64,000 nt of DNA from H111-94 sp034436045 (GCA_034436045.1 DAOTVZ010000162.1:1-64000), one strand, 5' to 3'. Positions 16,479-25,825 are shown, counted from the first letter of the stretch. Numbers and translations are program-made. Notes: generated by a model from the sequence alone, not told the origin.

Positions 16479-17948
16479 CTACTTTCCCGTTTTGTGAAAG
16501 CTCAAAGCATTGCGATACACATCGACATAGCGCATGGCCGATACGTGCCATGAATGGTCAGCCATCATACCGTGCCGCTGCAAGATGCGCCAGATATCTT
16601 TAAAACGGTAGAGTTCCAGGGCACGCACGATAGCCGCGAACAGTTCCCAGGGATCATAATTGTTGAATACGAAGCCATTGCCGGTGCCTGTGCGCGGATC
16701 ATATTCTTTGACCGTGTCGGCCAAGCCGCCGACATTGCGCACGATAGGCACGCAACCATAGCGCATTGCGATAAGTTGACTCAGACCACAGGGTTCAAAA
16801 CGCGAGGGCATCAGGAACATATCGCTACCGGCGTAAATTCGTTGCGCCAGTTCCGTATTGAACGTCAGGAAAATAGCTACCTGCTCAGGATAGCGGGCCG
16901 CGAGATTCTGGAACATCTCGTGGTAGTGCTGGTCGCCAATACCCAATACCACAAACTGCACACCTTGCGAGAGGAGCGGATGGATAATTTGCGAGATAAG
17001 GTCAAAGCCCTTCTGATCGGCCAGGCGCGAAATCATTGCCAGCAGAGGCACATCCGGGCGCACAGGCAGATGGGCCTGCTCCTGTAAGGCAGTCTTGTTC
17101 GGCTCACGCTTCTCCAGAGAATCGACATCAAACCGACTATGGATATAGTGATCGGTGGCAGGATTCACCTCCTGATAATCGATGCCGTTGAGGATACCAA
17201 AGAGGCGGTCACGGCGCGCGCGTAACATGTGGTCAAGCCGTTCACCAAAAGCGGGGGTTAAAATCTCCTGCGCGTAGCGTTCGCTGACGGTCGTGATCGC
17301 GTCGGCAAAGAGGATACCGCGTCCCATAATATCGACGACATTGGCAAGCTCAGTGATCTGCGGATAAAGGAAACCTTGTGCCGCCACGCCGGCAACCTCC
17401 AGGATACGATAGCCGAAGATGCCCTGATATGCGAGATTGTGGATGGTATAAACAGTGGCCGTATTGGCATAGAAAGGATCGTTATGATAGATCGTATGCA
17501 TCCAGTTTGGCACAATACCAGTATGCCAGTCGTTACAATGCAAAATATCTGGTGCCCACTCAAGAGCGCGCATTGCCTCCAGAGCAGCACGGCAGAAAAG
17601 GATAAAACGCTCTCCATCATCCGTGTAGCCATAGATATTTTCGCGCTCAAAGAAGCGGGGGGCATCTATCATATAGACGGGGATATCCTCACCGATGATG
17701 CCCTGTCGCACACTGACCTGCACAGGGAACTTGCCAATAGTGACGGTCAGGGTGTCGATGACGGTAGTAAGCTGAAACCGTTCAGGATCAACTTGTTTGT
17801 AGCGCGGCATGACGAGTCGCACATCATGCCCCAGAGCTTTGAGGGCTTTTGGCAACGCACCCGCTACGTCGGCCAGACCACCTACTTTAACAAACGGCAC
17901 GATCTCTGCCGCGAGGATGAGTACTCGCAGAGGCCGTTCATGCTGCAT
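16479..17948 (-). CDS. glgA: Glycogen synthase (ADP-glucose type, GT5)
   Basis: A 489-residue GT5 starch/glycogen synthase that adds glucose from ADP-glucose to alpha-1,4-glucan ends. The KVGGLADVAGALPKAL motif near residue 20 corresponds to the ADP-glucose-binding KXGGL signature. The second Rossmann domain shows SRLADQKGFD and SRFEPCGLSQLIAMRYG, with the usual Glu and the GGLADTV motif. The ribosome site is GGGAGGTATGT. It stands alone, with no glgB or glgC in view. Confidence 0.95.
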   Translation of the reverse strand: MQHERPLRVLILAAEIVPFVKVGGLADVAGALPKALKALGHDVRLVMPRYKQVDPERFQLTTVIDTLTVTIGKFPVQVSVRQGIIGEDIPVYMIDAPRFFERENIYGYTDDGERFILFCRAALEAMRALEWAPDILHCNDWHTGIVPNWMHTIYHNDPFYANTATVYTIHNLAYQGIFGYRILEVAGVAAQGFLYPQITELANVVDIMGRGILFADAITTVSERYAQEILTPAFGERLDHMLRARRDRLFGILNGIDYQEVNPATDHYIHSRFDVDSLEKREPNKTALQEQAHLPVRPDVPLLAMISRLADQKGFDLISQIIHPLLSQGVQFVVLGIGDQHYHEMFQNLAARYPEQVAIFLTFNTELAQRIYAGSDMFLMPSRFEPCGLSQLIAMRYGCVPIVRNVGGLADTVKEYDPRTGTGNGFVFNNYDPWELFAAIVRALELYRFKDIWRILQRHGMMADHSWHVSAMRYVDVYRNALSFHKTGK

Positions 17949-17999
17949 ACATACCTCCCACTCGCAAAATGAACCGCATTTGGTGTAATAGCACGCCTT

Positions 18000-18005
18000 A
18001 TTATA
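18000..18005 (-). promoter_or_regulatory. Extended -10 promoter element for glgA
   Basis: Reverse-strand TGC followed by TATAAT lies about 50 bases upstream of the glgA start. No good -35 is visible at 17 bases. Confidence 0.45.
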
Positions 18006-18030
18006 GCATAAAATCTATCAATTAGCTCAA

Positions 18031-18075
18031 ACAAAAAGCGTGGAAAAAGCCAGATTTTGAACCTTTTCCACGCTT
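18031..18075 (-). terminator. Rho-independent terminator of the bc-complex operon
   Basis: A 12-bp perfect stem (AAGCGTGGAAAA with its complement) with a 16-base loop is followed on the reverse strand by TTTTTGTTT. It lies about 30 bases after the stop of the last operon gene. Confidence 0.92.
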
Positions 18076-18106
18076 CTTTTGCAACGCTTGCTTATTGCAA
18101 GGACAA

Positions 18107-19618
18107 TCACACCTTATAGCGGCTGCGCGTCAGGAAGTAGAAATGAATCGCGGCCAATAGCCCCATCAAGATGAACATCACTACCGCATCAGCCTGGGTC
18201 AGCACCGGTGGCTGACCGGCAGGGGGATGAGGCCCGATTAGCGTACCGGAGACGAACGGCACGTTCGGCTCGGTTTCCAGGAATCCGGGAATGGAGAAGA
18301 AGGCGAAGGCCGCCAGGTAGGTAAAGAGACAGGTGCCGACCACGAGCCACATGCCCAGACAACCCAGATTATTCTCACCAACTACCGCAAATTCGCGGCG
18401 TGCCACGCTCGTCCAGATAGTAGCCAGCACCAGCGCGCCACCACAGAGCAACAAGGCAATCAGGAACTCCGTTGGGTAGAGGTGCGTCAACAGCGTTGCC
18501 AGCGCCAGCACGGCCACCGTCACCACTCCGCCGATAACAACCACGTTGCGATGATCTTTCCAGGCCCAGATGGCCGCCATTAACATCACGAAGAAGTTTC
18601 CGGTCACGATGGCATCGACGATGTAGCCGGCTTCAGGCGTGAAGAAACAACTGCCGGGGATTTGCAGGCTATTGGAGCAGATGGTCAGATAGCTACCCAG
18701 GCCGATAAAGGTCCAAGTATGCATCCAGGTAATCAAGGGATAGAGCACCAGCCAGAACAGGATCAGAATAGCCCCAAGTTGCGCGAAACCCAGCGCGCCA
18801 ACGGCGTAAAGGATGTGCATGGTACGCTTCCGCACCGGGCGCATCAGGTAGTGCAAGCGCAAAGCGAATGCCCCTAGCGTCAACATAATGGCAATGCCCA
18901 GAATGGTGGCCAGAATGTAGTCGATGATCTTCTGAATCCAGTACGCCTGTACCGGATCGGAGGTAAAACGATAGGCCAGACCTTGATCGCTCACGAGGGT
19001 ATAGAAGATCAAGAACACGACCAGCAGGACACAGGCAGCAATAATCATGAAACGAATGCCAGGAGTAGTACCCGGATCGCGGCGATCTGGATTTTGCTGC
19101 TCACGGATCGCAAGCTGACTATAGAAGATCAAGGCTGCGCCAAGCCCCAACAAGAGTGCGCCCAGCATCACGAAGTCGATGGAAGCTGGCTGGAACCAGA
19201 GGAAATTCCCCTGGAGGAGCGGGGCGATATGCTGGCTTGCCAGTGGGAAATATTGATTACAGGTTGGAGTGGTCTGCGTCGGGTCACAGCCGGTGGCCGT
19301 AGCCCAGATCATCAGTGCAATACCACCCACCGACAAAGGCAGGCCGATCACTGTAAAAATGATGGGGGGAACAACCGGCTTGGGATCAAAGAGCATCACA
19401 ATGACCTGAATGACGATAAACGCGCCGAGGCAGGTCAGCCCTAAAGCCAGCGACCCCTGTTCAGCGCCGCTCAGCGACGCCGCAGTTAATTGTAGATAGA
19501 TGAAACCAGGAACCTGTCCGATCAGGAGAGCGGCGATAAAAAAGAAACCAACTGCAAAGACTATCGCGCGCGCCCATGAAATCTGTTCAGGCATTTCCCG
19601 TCTCTGAACTTGTTGCAT
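18107..19618 (-). CDS. Multi-pass membrane protein of the bc-complex operon, unknown function
   Basis: About 503 residues with some 12 predicted membrane helices, beginning at AIVFAVGFFFIAALLIG. A soluble loop of about 45 residues after helix 3 contains two cysteines (GCDPTQTTPTCNQYF), and another pair lies in ICSNSLQIPGSCFF, which suggests extracytoplasmic disulfides. I do not recognise a family. It is the last gene of the operon that encodes cytochrome b, subunit IV, Rieske and cupredoxin, and precedes the shared terminator, so it may be an added membrane subunit. I chose ATG 19618, which lies about 10 bases after GAAGGG. Confidence 0.65.
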   Translation of the reverse strand: MQQVQRREMPEQISWARAIVFAVGFFFIAALLIGQVPGFIYLQLTAASLSGAEQGSLALGLTCLGAFIVIQVIVMLFDPKPVVPPIIFTVIGLPLSVGGIALMIWATATGCDPTQTTPTCNQYFPLASQHIAPLLQGNFLWFQPASIDFVMLGALLLGLGAALIFYSQLAIREQQNPDRRDPGTTPGIRFMIIAACVLLVVFLIFYTLVSDQGLAYRFTSDPVQAYWIQKIIDYILATILGIAIMLTLGAFALRLHYLMRPVRKRTMHILYAVGALGFAQLGAILILFWLVLYPLITWMHTWTFIGLGSYLTICSNSLQIPGSCFFTPEAGYIVDAIVTGNFFVMLMAAIWAWKDHRNVVVIGGVVTVAVLALATLLTHLYPTEFLIALLLCGGALVLATIWTSVARREFAVVGENNLGCLGMWLVVGTCLFTYLAAFAFFSIPGFLETEPNVPFVSGTLIGPHPPAGQPPVLTQADAVVMFILMGLLAAIHFYFLTRSRYKV

Positions 19619-19725
19619 GGATCGCATCCCTTCCCATATGTCGCCCATATCTCTTGTAACGACATGAATAGCGATCAGAATATCAAGAGCGATCTCACAC
19701 GTTGCGAGACCGCTGAACGCTTAAT

Positions 19726-20724
19726 TTACTGAACAATAGTGAGTGCAGCAACCATCATAGGATGTATCTTGCAGTAATACATAATCTCATGATTGCTGTT
19801 GAGATTATAATCGGCCTGCGTAATCGTGTATGTATACGACTGACCAGGTTGCAGCAATTTGGTCAGCGTACCATTTGATGAGTCAAAAGAGCCACTGGCC
19901 GGAGTCTCGACCGAGGCGCTCTCTCCCTGTGCAGCCGTGACAGTGTGAGGTGTACTACTCTTGTTGATCCAGGTGATCGTAGTACCGACTTTAACCTCCA
20001 CATTCTTATACTGGAAGCAGGCCGGATCGCACGTCTGACCGGGTGCGCTGTTGAGAATCTCTATCGTCACGCTCTTCTGGTTGCTCATATTGACCGGTGT
20101 GCCGAAGTCGGTGGGACTTCCTGCGGCCAGCGCAGCATTATAGGCTGCTGTATCGTTATTCTGGAGATAGCTCACCAGATCGTCAAAGCCATTGTGCAGA
20201 GGATAGCCATTACTCTTTAAATACTCCGGGTCTGCCGAGCGCAAGAAGTCGAACAGATACTGCTCGTCCATCGTCGAGAGTGGGCCACCATAGGCAGTAT
20301 CATCCACCAGTGACCTGATAGGAGGCGGGGTGACGCCAGGCGCATAGATGCCTGCCGCAATAATGCGCATCAACTGCTCGTCACTCAATTGATTGAGTTG
20401 ATCGATGGTATATCCGTTATAGGTCGGATTAAGCAATTTGCCATCTTTGCTGATCTGATAGCAATTATTTGTGCAGTACTGTGCATAGAGCGCCAGACCT
20501 CGCTGCACACCCAGCTCGAACTGTGATGACTGCGCGCTGGCCTCCTGGCCTCCCTCCGCAATCCAGAAGATAGGGATCATCATCGAGATGAGAGCTAACA
20601 TAATCAAAGCTCCGTATCCCGTCTTCTCAACTGCGTTGGAACGCGAGTAGAATATGTACAGCAAGCCGCCGACGACTACCAGAAGGATAATGATACCTAC
20701 AACGACTTGTCCTATATTCACCAT
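19726..20724 (-). CDS. Membrane-anchored electron carrier: degenerate cytochrome c-like plus cupredoxin domain
   Basis: A 332-residue protein. Two N-terminal helices (residues about 7-27 and 38-55) anchor it. A cytochrome c-like helical domain follows, but its heme site reads AQYCTNNCYQ: Cys-X3-Cys with Tyr where His should be, so covalent heme c binding is doubtful. The C-terminal 110 residues form a blue-copper domain with ligands His in STPHTVTA and Cys, His and Met in YYCKIHPMM. It is transcribed after the Rieske gene and probably passes electrons from the bc complex to a terminal oxidase or other acceptor. Confidence 0.8.
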   Translation of the reverse strand: MVNIGQVVVGIIILLVVVGGLLYIFYSRSNAVEKTGYGALIMLALISMMIPIFWIAEGGQEASAQSSQFELGVQRGLALYAQYCTNNCYQISKDGKLLNPTYNGYTIDQLNQLSDEQLMRIIAAGIYAPGVTPPPIRSLVDDTAYGGPLSTMDEQYLFDFLRSADPEYLKSNGYPLHNGFDDLVSYLQNNDTAAYNAALAAGSPTDFGTPVNMSNQKSVTIEILNSAPGQTCDPACFQYKNVEVKVGTTITWINKSSTPHTVTAAQGESASVETPASGSFDSSNGTLTKLLQPGQSYTYTITQADYNLNSNHEIMYYCKIHPMMVAALTIVQ

Positions 20725-20873
20725 AAAACACAACCTTTAATTCGTACTGGTCCTCATCGCCCGTCCTCACCAGGACGCGGACCTCATTGTAAGTTGAAGT
20801 CAGGTTGGCGGCGCGCCGCTCCTCTCATCCATCTTAGAGTGAGAGAAACAGCACGTCACCATAAAACACAACC
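20718..20873. repeat. Pair of 18-base direct repeats at the cupredoxin start
   Basis: The 18 bases at 20718-20735, which include the ATG and upstream bases of the cupredoxin gene, recur exactly at 20856-20873, just after the Rieske stop. The repeats are 138 bases apart. They may mark a local duplication. Confidence 0.7.
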
Positions 20874-20904
20874 ATAATAGGCAAGACTTCCATGCCGCAA
20901 AACA

Positions 20905-21597
20905 TCACGAGGCGCTGCATTGCACGGTTGGCGGAGCGATCAAGCGCGTACTCGGCTCCGGGTGAGGCACCGCCTGATTGAGTGAACCGGTATCTACCAT
21001 TACATTCTCACCATCGAAGTAAAGCCGGAAGCGATCCAGGCTGCGCGGTGCGGGACCGTCCAGATACTCACCATCGACATTATAGTGCGAGCCGTGACAC
21101 GGGCATTTGAAGCTGTTGCAGTCATTGCGGAATGGGACAGTGCAGCCCAGGTGAACGCAGCGCTGATACAGGCCGATCCAGTAGGAGCCATCCGAGTCCT
21201 TCACGATCCACTCGTAGTCCAGTTCACTCTGGAGGAAGGTGCCACTCTGCAAGAACTTTGTTGCCGCCCCCATATGAATCACATAGGTCTTGGCGGCCTG
21301 CTCGTAGAATACCCCCTTCTGGTTAATTGCATACTCGGTGAGCGTTGAGGCTGGCGGGAAATCTGTTTTCTTACCCACATTAAATGTGGAGCCGAACTGA
21401 CCGGCCAGATTGGGATAGAGCATATCGAGCGCGCCGGCAACAGCAGCCGTTGCCGAGAGGCCCCAGACGGCCAGCATCGAGCGACGCAGGAAACGCCGCC
21501 GCGACAAACGCTGTCTGGCAATCTCTGCCGCTTCAGCGCCGCCACCATGCAACACTTCATATTGTTGGGGCGAAATGGGTGGTGTATCAATACTCAT
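20905..21597 (-). CDS. Rieske iron-sulfur protein of the cytochrome bc complex
   Basis: A 230-residue Rieske protein. A twin-arginine-type region (SRRRFLRRSML) precedes the single membrane helix (residues about 41-58). The [2Fe-2S] ligands are in RCVHLGC (147-152) and CPCHGS (165-170), and both conserved cysteines used for the stabilising disulfide are present. It takes electrons from quinol at the outer face and hands them to the electron carrier encoded next. It follows the subunit IV gene by 26 bases, with GAGG before the ATG. Confidence 0.95.
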   Translation of the reverse strand: MSIDTPPISPQQYEVLHGGGAEAAEIARQRLSRRRFLRRSMLAVWGLSATAAVAGALDMLYPNLAGQFGSTFNVGKKTDFPPASTLTEYAINQKGVFYEQAAKTYVIHMGAATKFLQSGTFLQSELDYEWIVKDSDGSYWIGLYQRCVHLGCTVPFRNDCNSFKCPCHGSHYNVDGEYLDGPAPRSLDRFRLYFDGENVMVDTGSLNQAVPHPEPSTRLIAPPTVQCSAS

Positions 21598-21623
21598 GGT
21601 TTACCTCAGTTCATCCTGTCCTT

Positions 21624-22163
21624 CTAGAGATCGAAGTAGATCCCCTGCCAGGGCCAGACCCAGATCCAGCCGGGGCCTCGGAAGAAACTACCCGCCAACG
21701 TGATGACGGCCCAGAAGATCAGGAACATCGTAAAGGTGGCGATGGCAACCTTACGATCAGTATAAGCGCGGCTGGGATTACGGTCTACATAGGGTAGTAC
21801 TGCCAGTGCCAGCAGAGTCAGGCCGGGCACCAGCACCCCCGCTGTGGTGGGCGGGAAATAGTGTAGCAGTTCCTGCAAACCCAGGAAGTACCAGGGGGCC
21901 TTAGCCGGGTTTGGCGTCACATTCGGGTTAGCCGGATCGCGCAACGGCGCATCAATGACGACAGAGAGCAGCGTCAACATCACCATCACCGCTGTGGCGG
22001 CGAAAAACTCGCGCACCAGCAAGTGAGGCCAGACAAAGACCGAATCTTCCAGGGGCTTCTCTACACGGGTAATCGCTTCCTGCTTCACCACGGCCAGCGT
22101 GCGATATCGACGCTGGGTAGCCGCTGCCTGCGTTTGTACTCTCGGTTCTTGTTCAATTGCCAT
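21624..22163 (-). CDS. Cytochrome b subunit IV-like protein (C-terminal half of cytochrome b)
   Basis: A 179-residue membrane protein matching PetD/QcrC-type subunit IV. It carries the quinol-site motif in the form PAKAPWYFLGLQELLHYFPP, corresponding to the PEWY region but with APWY in place of PEWY. Three membrane helices follow, as in subunit IV. It starts 29 bases after the b6-type gene with AAAGGGG as ribosome site. Together the two genes make a split cytochrome b as in b6f and Bacillus-type complexes. Confidence 0.92.
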   Translation of the reverse strand: MAIEQEPRVQTQAAATQRRYRTLAVVKQEAITRVEKPLEDSVFVWPHLLVREFFAATAVMVMLTLLSVVIDAPLRDPANPNVTPNPAKAPWYFLGLQELLHYFPPTTAGVLVPGLTLLALAVLPYVDRNPSRAYTDRKVAIATFTMFLIFWAVITLAGSFFRGPGWIWVWPWQGIYFDL

Positions 22164-22192
22164 GTTGTTTTCCCCTTTCGGGCCTGTACAAA

Positions 22193-23008
22193 CTAACGGG
22201 TGGGCGTGGGCGTAGCCAGAGCGCGCTCACGGGCCTCCAACTCACGGCGCGACGGAGGAGGAGGACCAGCCTCGCCACCATCCTTACGAATACGCCAGAA
22301 ATGTACTGCCATCAACAAAGCACCGGCTAGTGGGAGTAAGATCACATGACCCACATAGAAACGTATCAGCGTGGCCTGACCGACCGCACCTCCTCCAACA
22401 AGCACCTTGTAGACAGGATCGCCCAGCAATGGCGTATAGGGGGCCAGATTAGTGCCCACCGTAATCGCCCACAGGGCAATCTGATCCCACGGCAACAGAT
22501 AGCCGGTGAAGCTAAGGAACAGCGTGACAAAGAAGAGCATCACACCCACCACCCAGTTAAACTCTCTGGGCGGCTTGTATGCGCCATGATAGAAGACACG
22601 AATCATATGCAGCGTGACAGATACCACCATCAGGTGCGCCGCCCAACGATGCATATTGCGCACTAGATGGCCGAACGAAACCGCCGCATTCAACTGATTA
22701 ATGTTTTGATAAGCAGTAGCTGTATCAGGGATGTAATAGAACATCAAGAATACGCCGGTAATGGTTAAGACCAGAAACAGGAAGAACGAAATACCCCCCA
22801 TACACCAGGTATATGTAATCTTCATTGCCTGGCGACTCACCTTTACGGGATGAATATGGAGAAAGACGTTCCCCATCATCACCAACGACTGGTTGAGCGG
22901 GGTGTCGGGGTAGCCATGACGAAAAATAGAACGCCAGAGCTGACTCGCGACGAGCTTCTGTGTCATCACATCGAGCAAGCTTTTGCTATTGCCGTTAGTA
23001 GAGCTCAC
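22193..23008 (-). CDS. Cytochrome b6-like subunit (N-terminal half of cytochrome b)
   Basis: A 271-residue protein with four core helices. The bis-histidine heme ligands appear in FGHLVRNMHRWAAHLMV and in TLHMIRVFYHGAYKPPREFNW, and the family segment FTGYLLPWDQIALWA is intact. It is the first gene of the complex, starting at GTG with GAGGAGG upstream. The C-terminus is a charged extension (PPPPSRRELEARE). Quinol oxidation would couple to proton release and transfer to the Rieske protein. Confidence 0.95.
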   Translation of the reverse strand: MSSTNGNSKSLLDVMTQKLVASQLWRSIFRHGYPDTPLNQSLVMMGNVFLHIHPVKVSRQAMKITYTWCMGGISFFLFLVLTITGVFLMFYYIPDTATAYQNINQLNAAVSFGHLVRNMHRWAAHLMVVSVTLHMIRVFYHGAYKPPREFNWVVGVMLFFVTLFLSFTGYLLPWDQIALWAITVGTNLAPYTPLLGDPVYKVLVGGGAVGQATLIRFYVGHVILLPLAGALLMAVHFWRIRKDGGEAGPPPPSRRELEARERALATPTPTR

Positions 23009-23093
23009 TGTGCCTCCTCACAAGGATCAAGACTTTGATCAATCTGGAAAGATAGCAATTAGTACGAGTTTCTGTACTGTTACTGCGTGGCTG

Positions 23094-23102
23094 ATTATAT
23101 CA
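23094..23102 (-). promoter_or_regulatory. Extended -10 promoter of the bc-complex operon
   Basis: Reverse-strand TGA followed by TATAAT (23094-23099) lies about 85 bases before the cytochrome b6 start. A 16-base palindrome (GATCAA, four bases, TTGATC; about 23026-23041) lies in the leader and could be an operator. Confidence 0.5.
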
Positions 23103-23480
23103 TAAACATGTGTTCGTACAGAAGACCCCCGACCGCAGTAACGTCCAGGAACTCTCACGTTCCCTTTCTTCCAATTATAATGAATAATTACAATGAACGA
23201 AAAGGGCTACAGGTTTACGCAGAATAGTTGCCTCGGACAACCACTTTTTTCGCCGGAAAAGCAGGCAACGTGAGCGAGGAAAGTGTTCCGAGCGATACTG
23301 AGCTATCTTTTCTAAAGATACCGTGCTGCAAACACAGTGACATCAGGTATACACCTGATTTTTCCCTCAATCTACCTGATTTCCTGCCTCCTAACATCTC
23401 CGTGTATGGTTTGACAGTTCATGTAGCACCCGATACAATTACGGTGGATACCAGATGTGAATTCATGAAGAGCTTACCCT
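23103..23480. other. Intergenic region between the bc operon and the histidine kinase
   Basis: This 378-base region separates divergent operons. It should hold the kinase promoter. I find no convincing gene: the plus-strand frame at 23228-23506 has no recognisable feature and overlaps the kinase start. Confidence 0.3.
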
Positions 23481-24611
23481 ATGAAAGCCAATATACAGAC
23501 CAATAATATCAATATGATCGGTGAAGCTGCGCAACGAAACAGACTCATCAAATCGTTGCTCAGCATTCCCATGTTCTATAAGGTACTCATCGCCAATAGC
23601 TTTATCATCTTTGTGGGTGCTACCGGCGGTACCTATCTGGCCTCCCAGCTTAATAGCACCCCTAATACACCCATCTACTTGATTGCCTTTGTAGCCGCAG
23701 GCTGGCTTGTGAGCGTGGCACTGAATTTCGTCGTTCTCCAGATTGCCTTCCGCCCCCTGATGGACCTGGGCAAAGTGATGAGCCGCGTTCAGAAAGGCGA
23801 ACGCTCGTTACGCGCTCCACTGACCGGCTTTGACCGGCAGGCCGACATGCTGGCACGCACGTTTAACATGATGCTGGAAGCTATCGACGAGGCCAACCGC
23901 CTGCGTGCTAACCAGATCATCACCGCGCAGGAACAGGAGCGCAAACGCATCGCGCGCGAGTTACACGATGAAACCTCACAGGTGCTGACCTCGCTCCTCA
24001 TCAGCCTCGCTATCCTGGAAGAAGCAATCACGAACGACGAGGCGCGTCAACGGATCACCGAGACGCGCGCCCTCGCCCACCAGACGCTACGCGCCATCCG
24101 CAATCTCAGCATCGATCTGCGCCCAAGCGCACTGGATGATCTGGGATTGCTGCCCGCATTGCGCTGGTACGTCAAAGAGTACCAACACAAGTTTCCCATC
24201 GAGGTCGATTTTCAGGCCAGCGGCTTTAAGAAACGGCTTCCTCCCGAAATGGAAACCGCTATCTACCGCATTGTGCAGGAATCATTGACCAATATCGCCA
24301 AACATGCTCAAGCTCACACTGCTACGATCACCTTGCGTGAGGATGCCGACGCGGTCTATGCCACCATCAGTGATGATGGGAAAGGCTTCGACCTCGATGA
24401 ATTGCAGCGCGGACAGGATAGAGATCGTGGGCTAGGACTGGTTGGTATGCATGAACGTGCCCACCTGCTTGGCGGAACGCTCGCCATCGAATCGGCACCC
24501 GGTCAAGGAACAACCATCCAGTTCCGCATTCCACTCTACATGCAGGACATCTCGCCACACACACAGGCGGATACGTCCACAGCGTTGCCCATTACGCTAC
24601 CACACTCATGA
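23481..24611 (+). CDS. NarL-type sensor histidine kinase
   Basis: A 376-residue membrane kinase. Two helices (about residues 34-54 and 64-87) flank a very short extracytoplasmic loop. A HAMP-like linker (FRPLMDLGKVMSRVQKGERS) follows. The HisKA_3 domain has the phospho-acceptor His near residue 162 in RIARELHDETSQ. The ATPase domain has an N-box (ESLTNIAKHAQA) and G-boxes (DDGKGFD, GLGLVGMHERA). The minimal sensor loop suggests it senses within or near the membrane. The cognate regulator follows 15 bases later. Confidence 0.92.
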   Translation: MKANIQTNNINMIGEAAQRNRLIKSLLSIPMFYKVLIANSFIIFVGATGGTYLASQLNSTPNTPIYLIAFVAAGWLVSVALNFVVLQIAFRPLMDLGKVMSRVQKGERSLRAPLTGFDRQADMLARTFNMMLEAIDEANRLRANQIITAQEQERKRIARELHDETSQVLTSLLISLAILEEAITNDEARQRITETRALAHQTLRAIRNLSIDLRPSALDDLGLLPALRWYVKEYQHKFPIEVDFQASGFKKRLPPEMETAIYRIVQESLTNIAKHAQAHTATITLREDADAVYATISDDGKGFDLDELQRGQDRDRGLGLVGMHERAHLLGGTLAIESAPGQGTTIQFRIPLYMQDISPHTQADTSTALPITLPHS

Positions 24612-24626
24612 CAGGACAGAAAAACA

Positions 24627-25277
24627 ATGAAGATACGAATCCTTCTCGCCGATGACCATACTATTCTACGCGCGGGCCTCAAGATGATGCTCAATGCTCA
24701 ACCTGATATGGAGGTCGTTGGCGAGGCGCAGGATGGACGACAGGCCATCCAGGAAGCCCAGCGCCTTCAGCCCGATATTATTCTCATGGATATCACTATG
24801 CCTGATATGAACGGTATCGAGGCCACCCGCCAGATCAAAAAGATAATGCCAGAAACGAAGATACTGATTCTGACCATGCACGAGCATGATGAGTATGTCT
24901 TTCAGGCCCTGCGCGCCGGAGCTTCAGGCTATATGCTCAAAGAAGCTGCCGATACTGAACTGATCTCGGCCCTCCACATTATCCAGAGTGGTCAATTTTA
25001 CCTATCCCCAATGGCCCAATCGGTTATGGTTGGCGACTATTTACAACGGGTGCGTGTCGGTGAGGAGAAAGATAGCTACAGCAGTTTGACTGAACGCGAA
25101 CGAGAAATTCTGAAACTGGTGGCCGAGGGTTATACGAATAACCAGATCGCCGAACGCCTCGTGATTAGCCCCAAAACAGTCGATACCCACCGCACACATA
25201 TCATGGATAAGCTCAACCTTCATAGCCGCGCCGAACTGGTCAAATATGCGATGCGACGCGGCTTGCTTGAAGATTAA
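24627..25277 (+). CDS. NarL/FixJ-family response regulator
   Basis: A 216-residue two-domain regulator. The receiver domain has the acidic pocket (LLADDH) and the phospho-acceptor Asp near residue 55 in ILMDITMPDMNG. The C-terminal LuxR-type helix-turn-helix (LTEREREILKLVAEGYTNNQ, then VDTHRTHIMDKL) binds DNA when phosphorylated. It is coupled to the kinase gene and lies opposite the bc operon, so control of respiration genes is possible but unproven. Confidence 0.95.
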   Translation: MKIRILLADDHTILRAGLKMMLNAQPDMEVVGEAQDGRQAIQEAQRLQPDIILMDITMPDMNGIEATRQIKKIMPETKILILTMHEHDEYVFQALRAGASGYMLKEAADTELISALHIIQSGQFYLSPMAQSVMVGDYLQRVRVGEEKDSYSSLTEREREILKLVAEGYTNNQIAERLVISPKTVDTHRTHIMDKLNLHSRAELVKYAMRRGLLED

Positions 25278-25301
25278 GCGCAGACAAACGCGGAGGGGTT
25301 G

Positions 25302-25685
25302 CTAATGGAGGTCTTCATCTTCAAAGCCTGCACTGTTAGCACTCTCCTCCGCGAAATATTCATCGCTATAAAAACCAACGTCCCTCCCGACGTACACGCT
25401 TACCAGAAAATCATCGCGCGGCATATCCGCCGACAACACGAGGTCCTCGTCAATCTGCTCTATCAGCTTCGTCAGATCGGCCTCCTCCAGTTCCCGTTCC
25501 AGGATCAAGGTACCGTGAACCGCCGTTGTGGTGAAATGAATATCTATTGTCCCCAGGCGGCTATTATTCTGCAAGCCACTACCCTGCATAATATAGTAGC
25601 CCTCAGAATAGGGAGTACGAAAATGCCTCTCAAAGCGAATATCCTCTAACATTGCTTCGCCGTGCGCGGCGTGTTGTGCCGACAC
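25302..25685 (-). CDS. Conserved-looking hypothetical acidic protein
   Basis: A 127-residue soluble acidic protein that I cannot assign. The core (FERHFRTPYSEGYYIMQGSG, then RLGTIDIHF) followed by a helical ELEEADLTKLIEQIDEDL segment suggests an alpha/beta fold. The start at 25685 is GTG with AAAGGAG upstream; ATG at 25652 is an alternative. It is convergent with the response regulator and 24 bases from it, and lies downstream of the zinc-ribbon protein on the same strand. Confidence 0.6.
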   Translation of the reverse strand: MSAQHAAHGEAMLEDIRFERHFRTPYSEGYYIMQGSGLQNNSRLGTIDIHFTTTAVHGTLILERELEEADLTKLIEQIDEDLVLSADMPRDDFLVSVYVGRDVGFYSDEYFAEESANSAGFEDEDLH

Positions 25686-25825
25686 ACACTCCTTTCTCTA
25701 TCCTCACAGGCGCACCTTCTAGCCCTGCACTCTCCAAAATGGACACGTGCTGTATAGCCTTCCCAGCGTATACATAAGGCCGCAAAAGGCTGCCCCATTA
25801 TACCATAGCCAGAATTTCCAGGCCC

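Noticed and set aside
23228..23506. 92-residue plus-strand protein upstream of the histidine kinase
   Set aside because: No domain or clear ribosome site, and it overlaps the kinase start in another frame.
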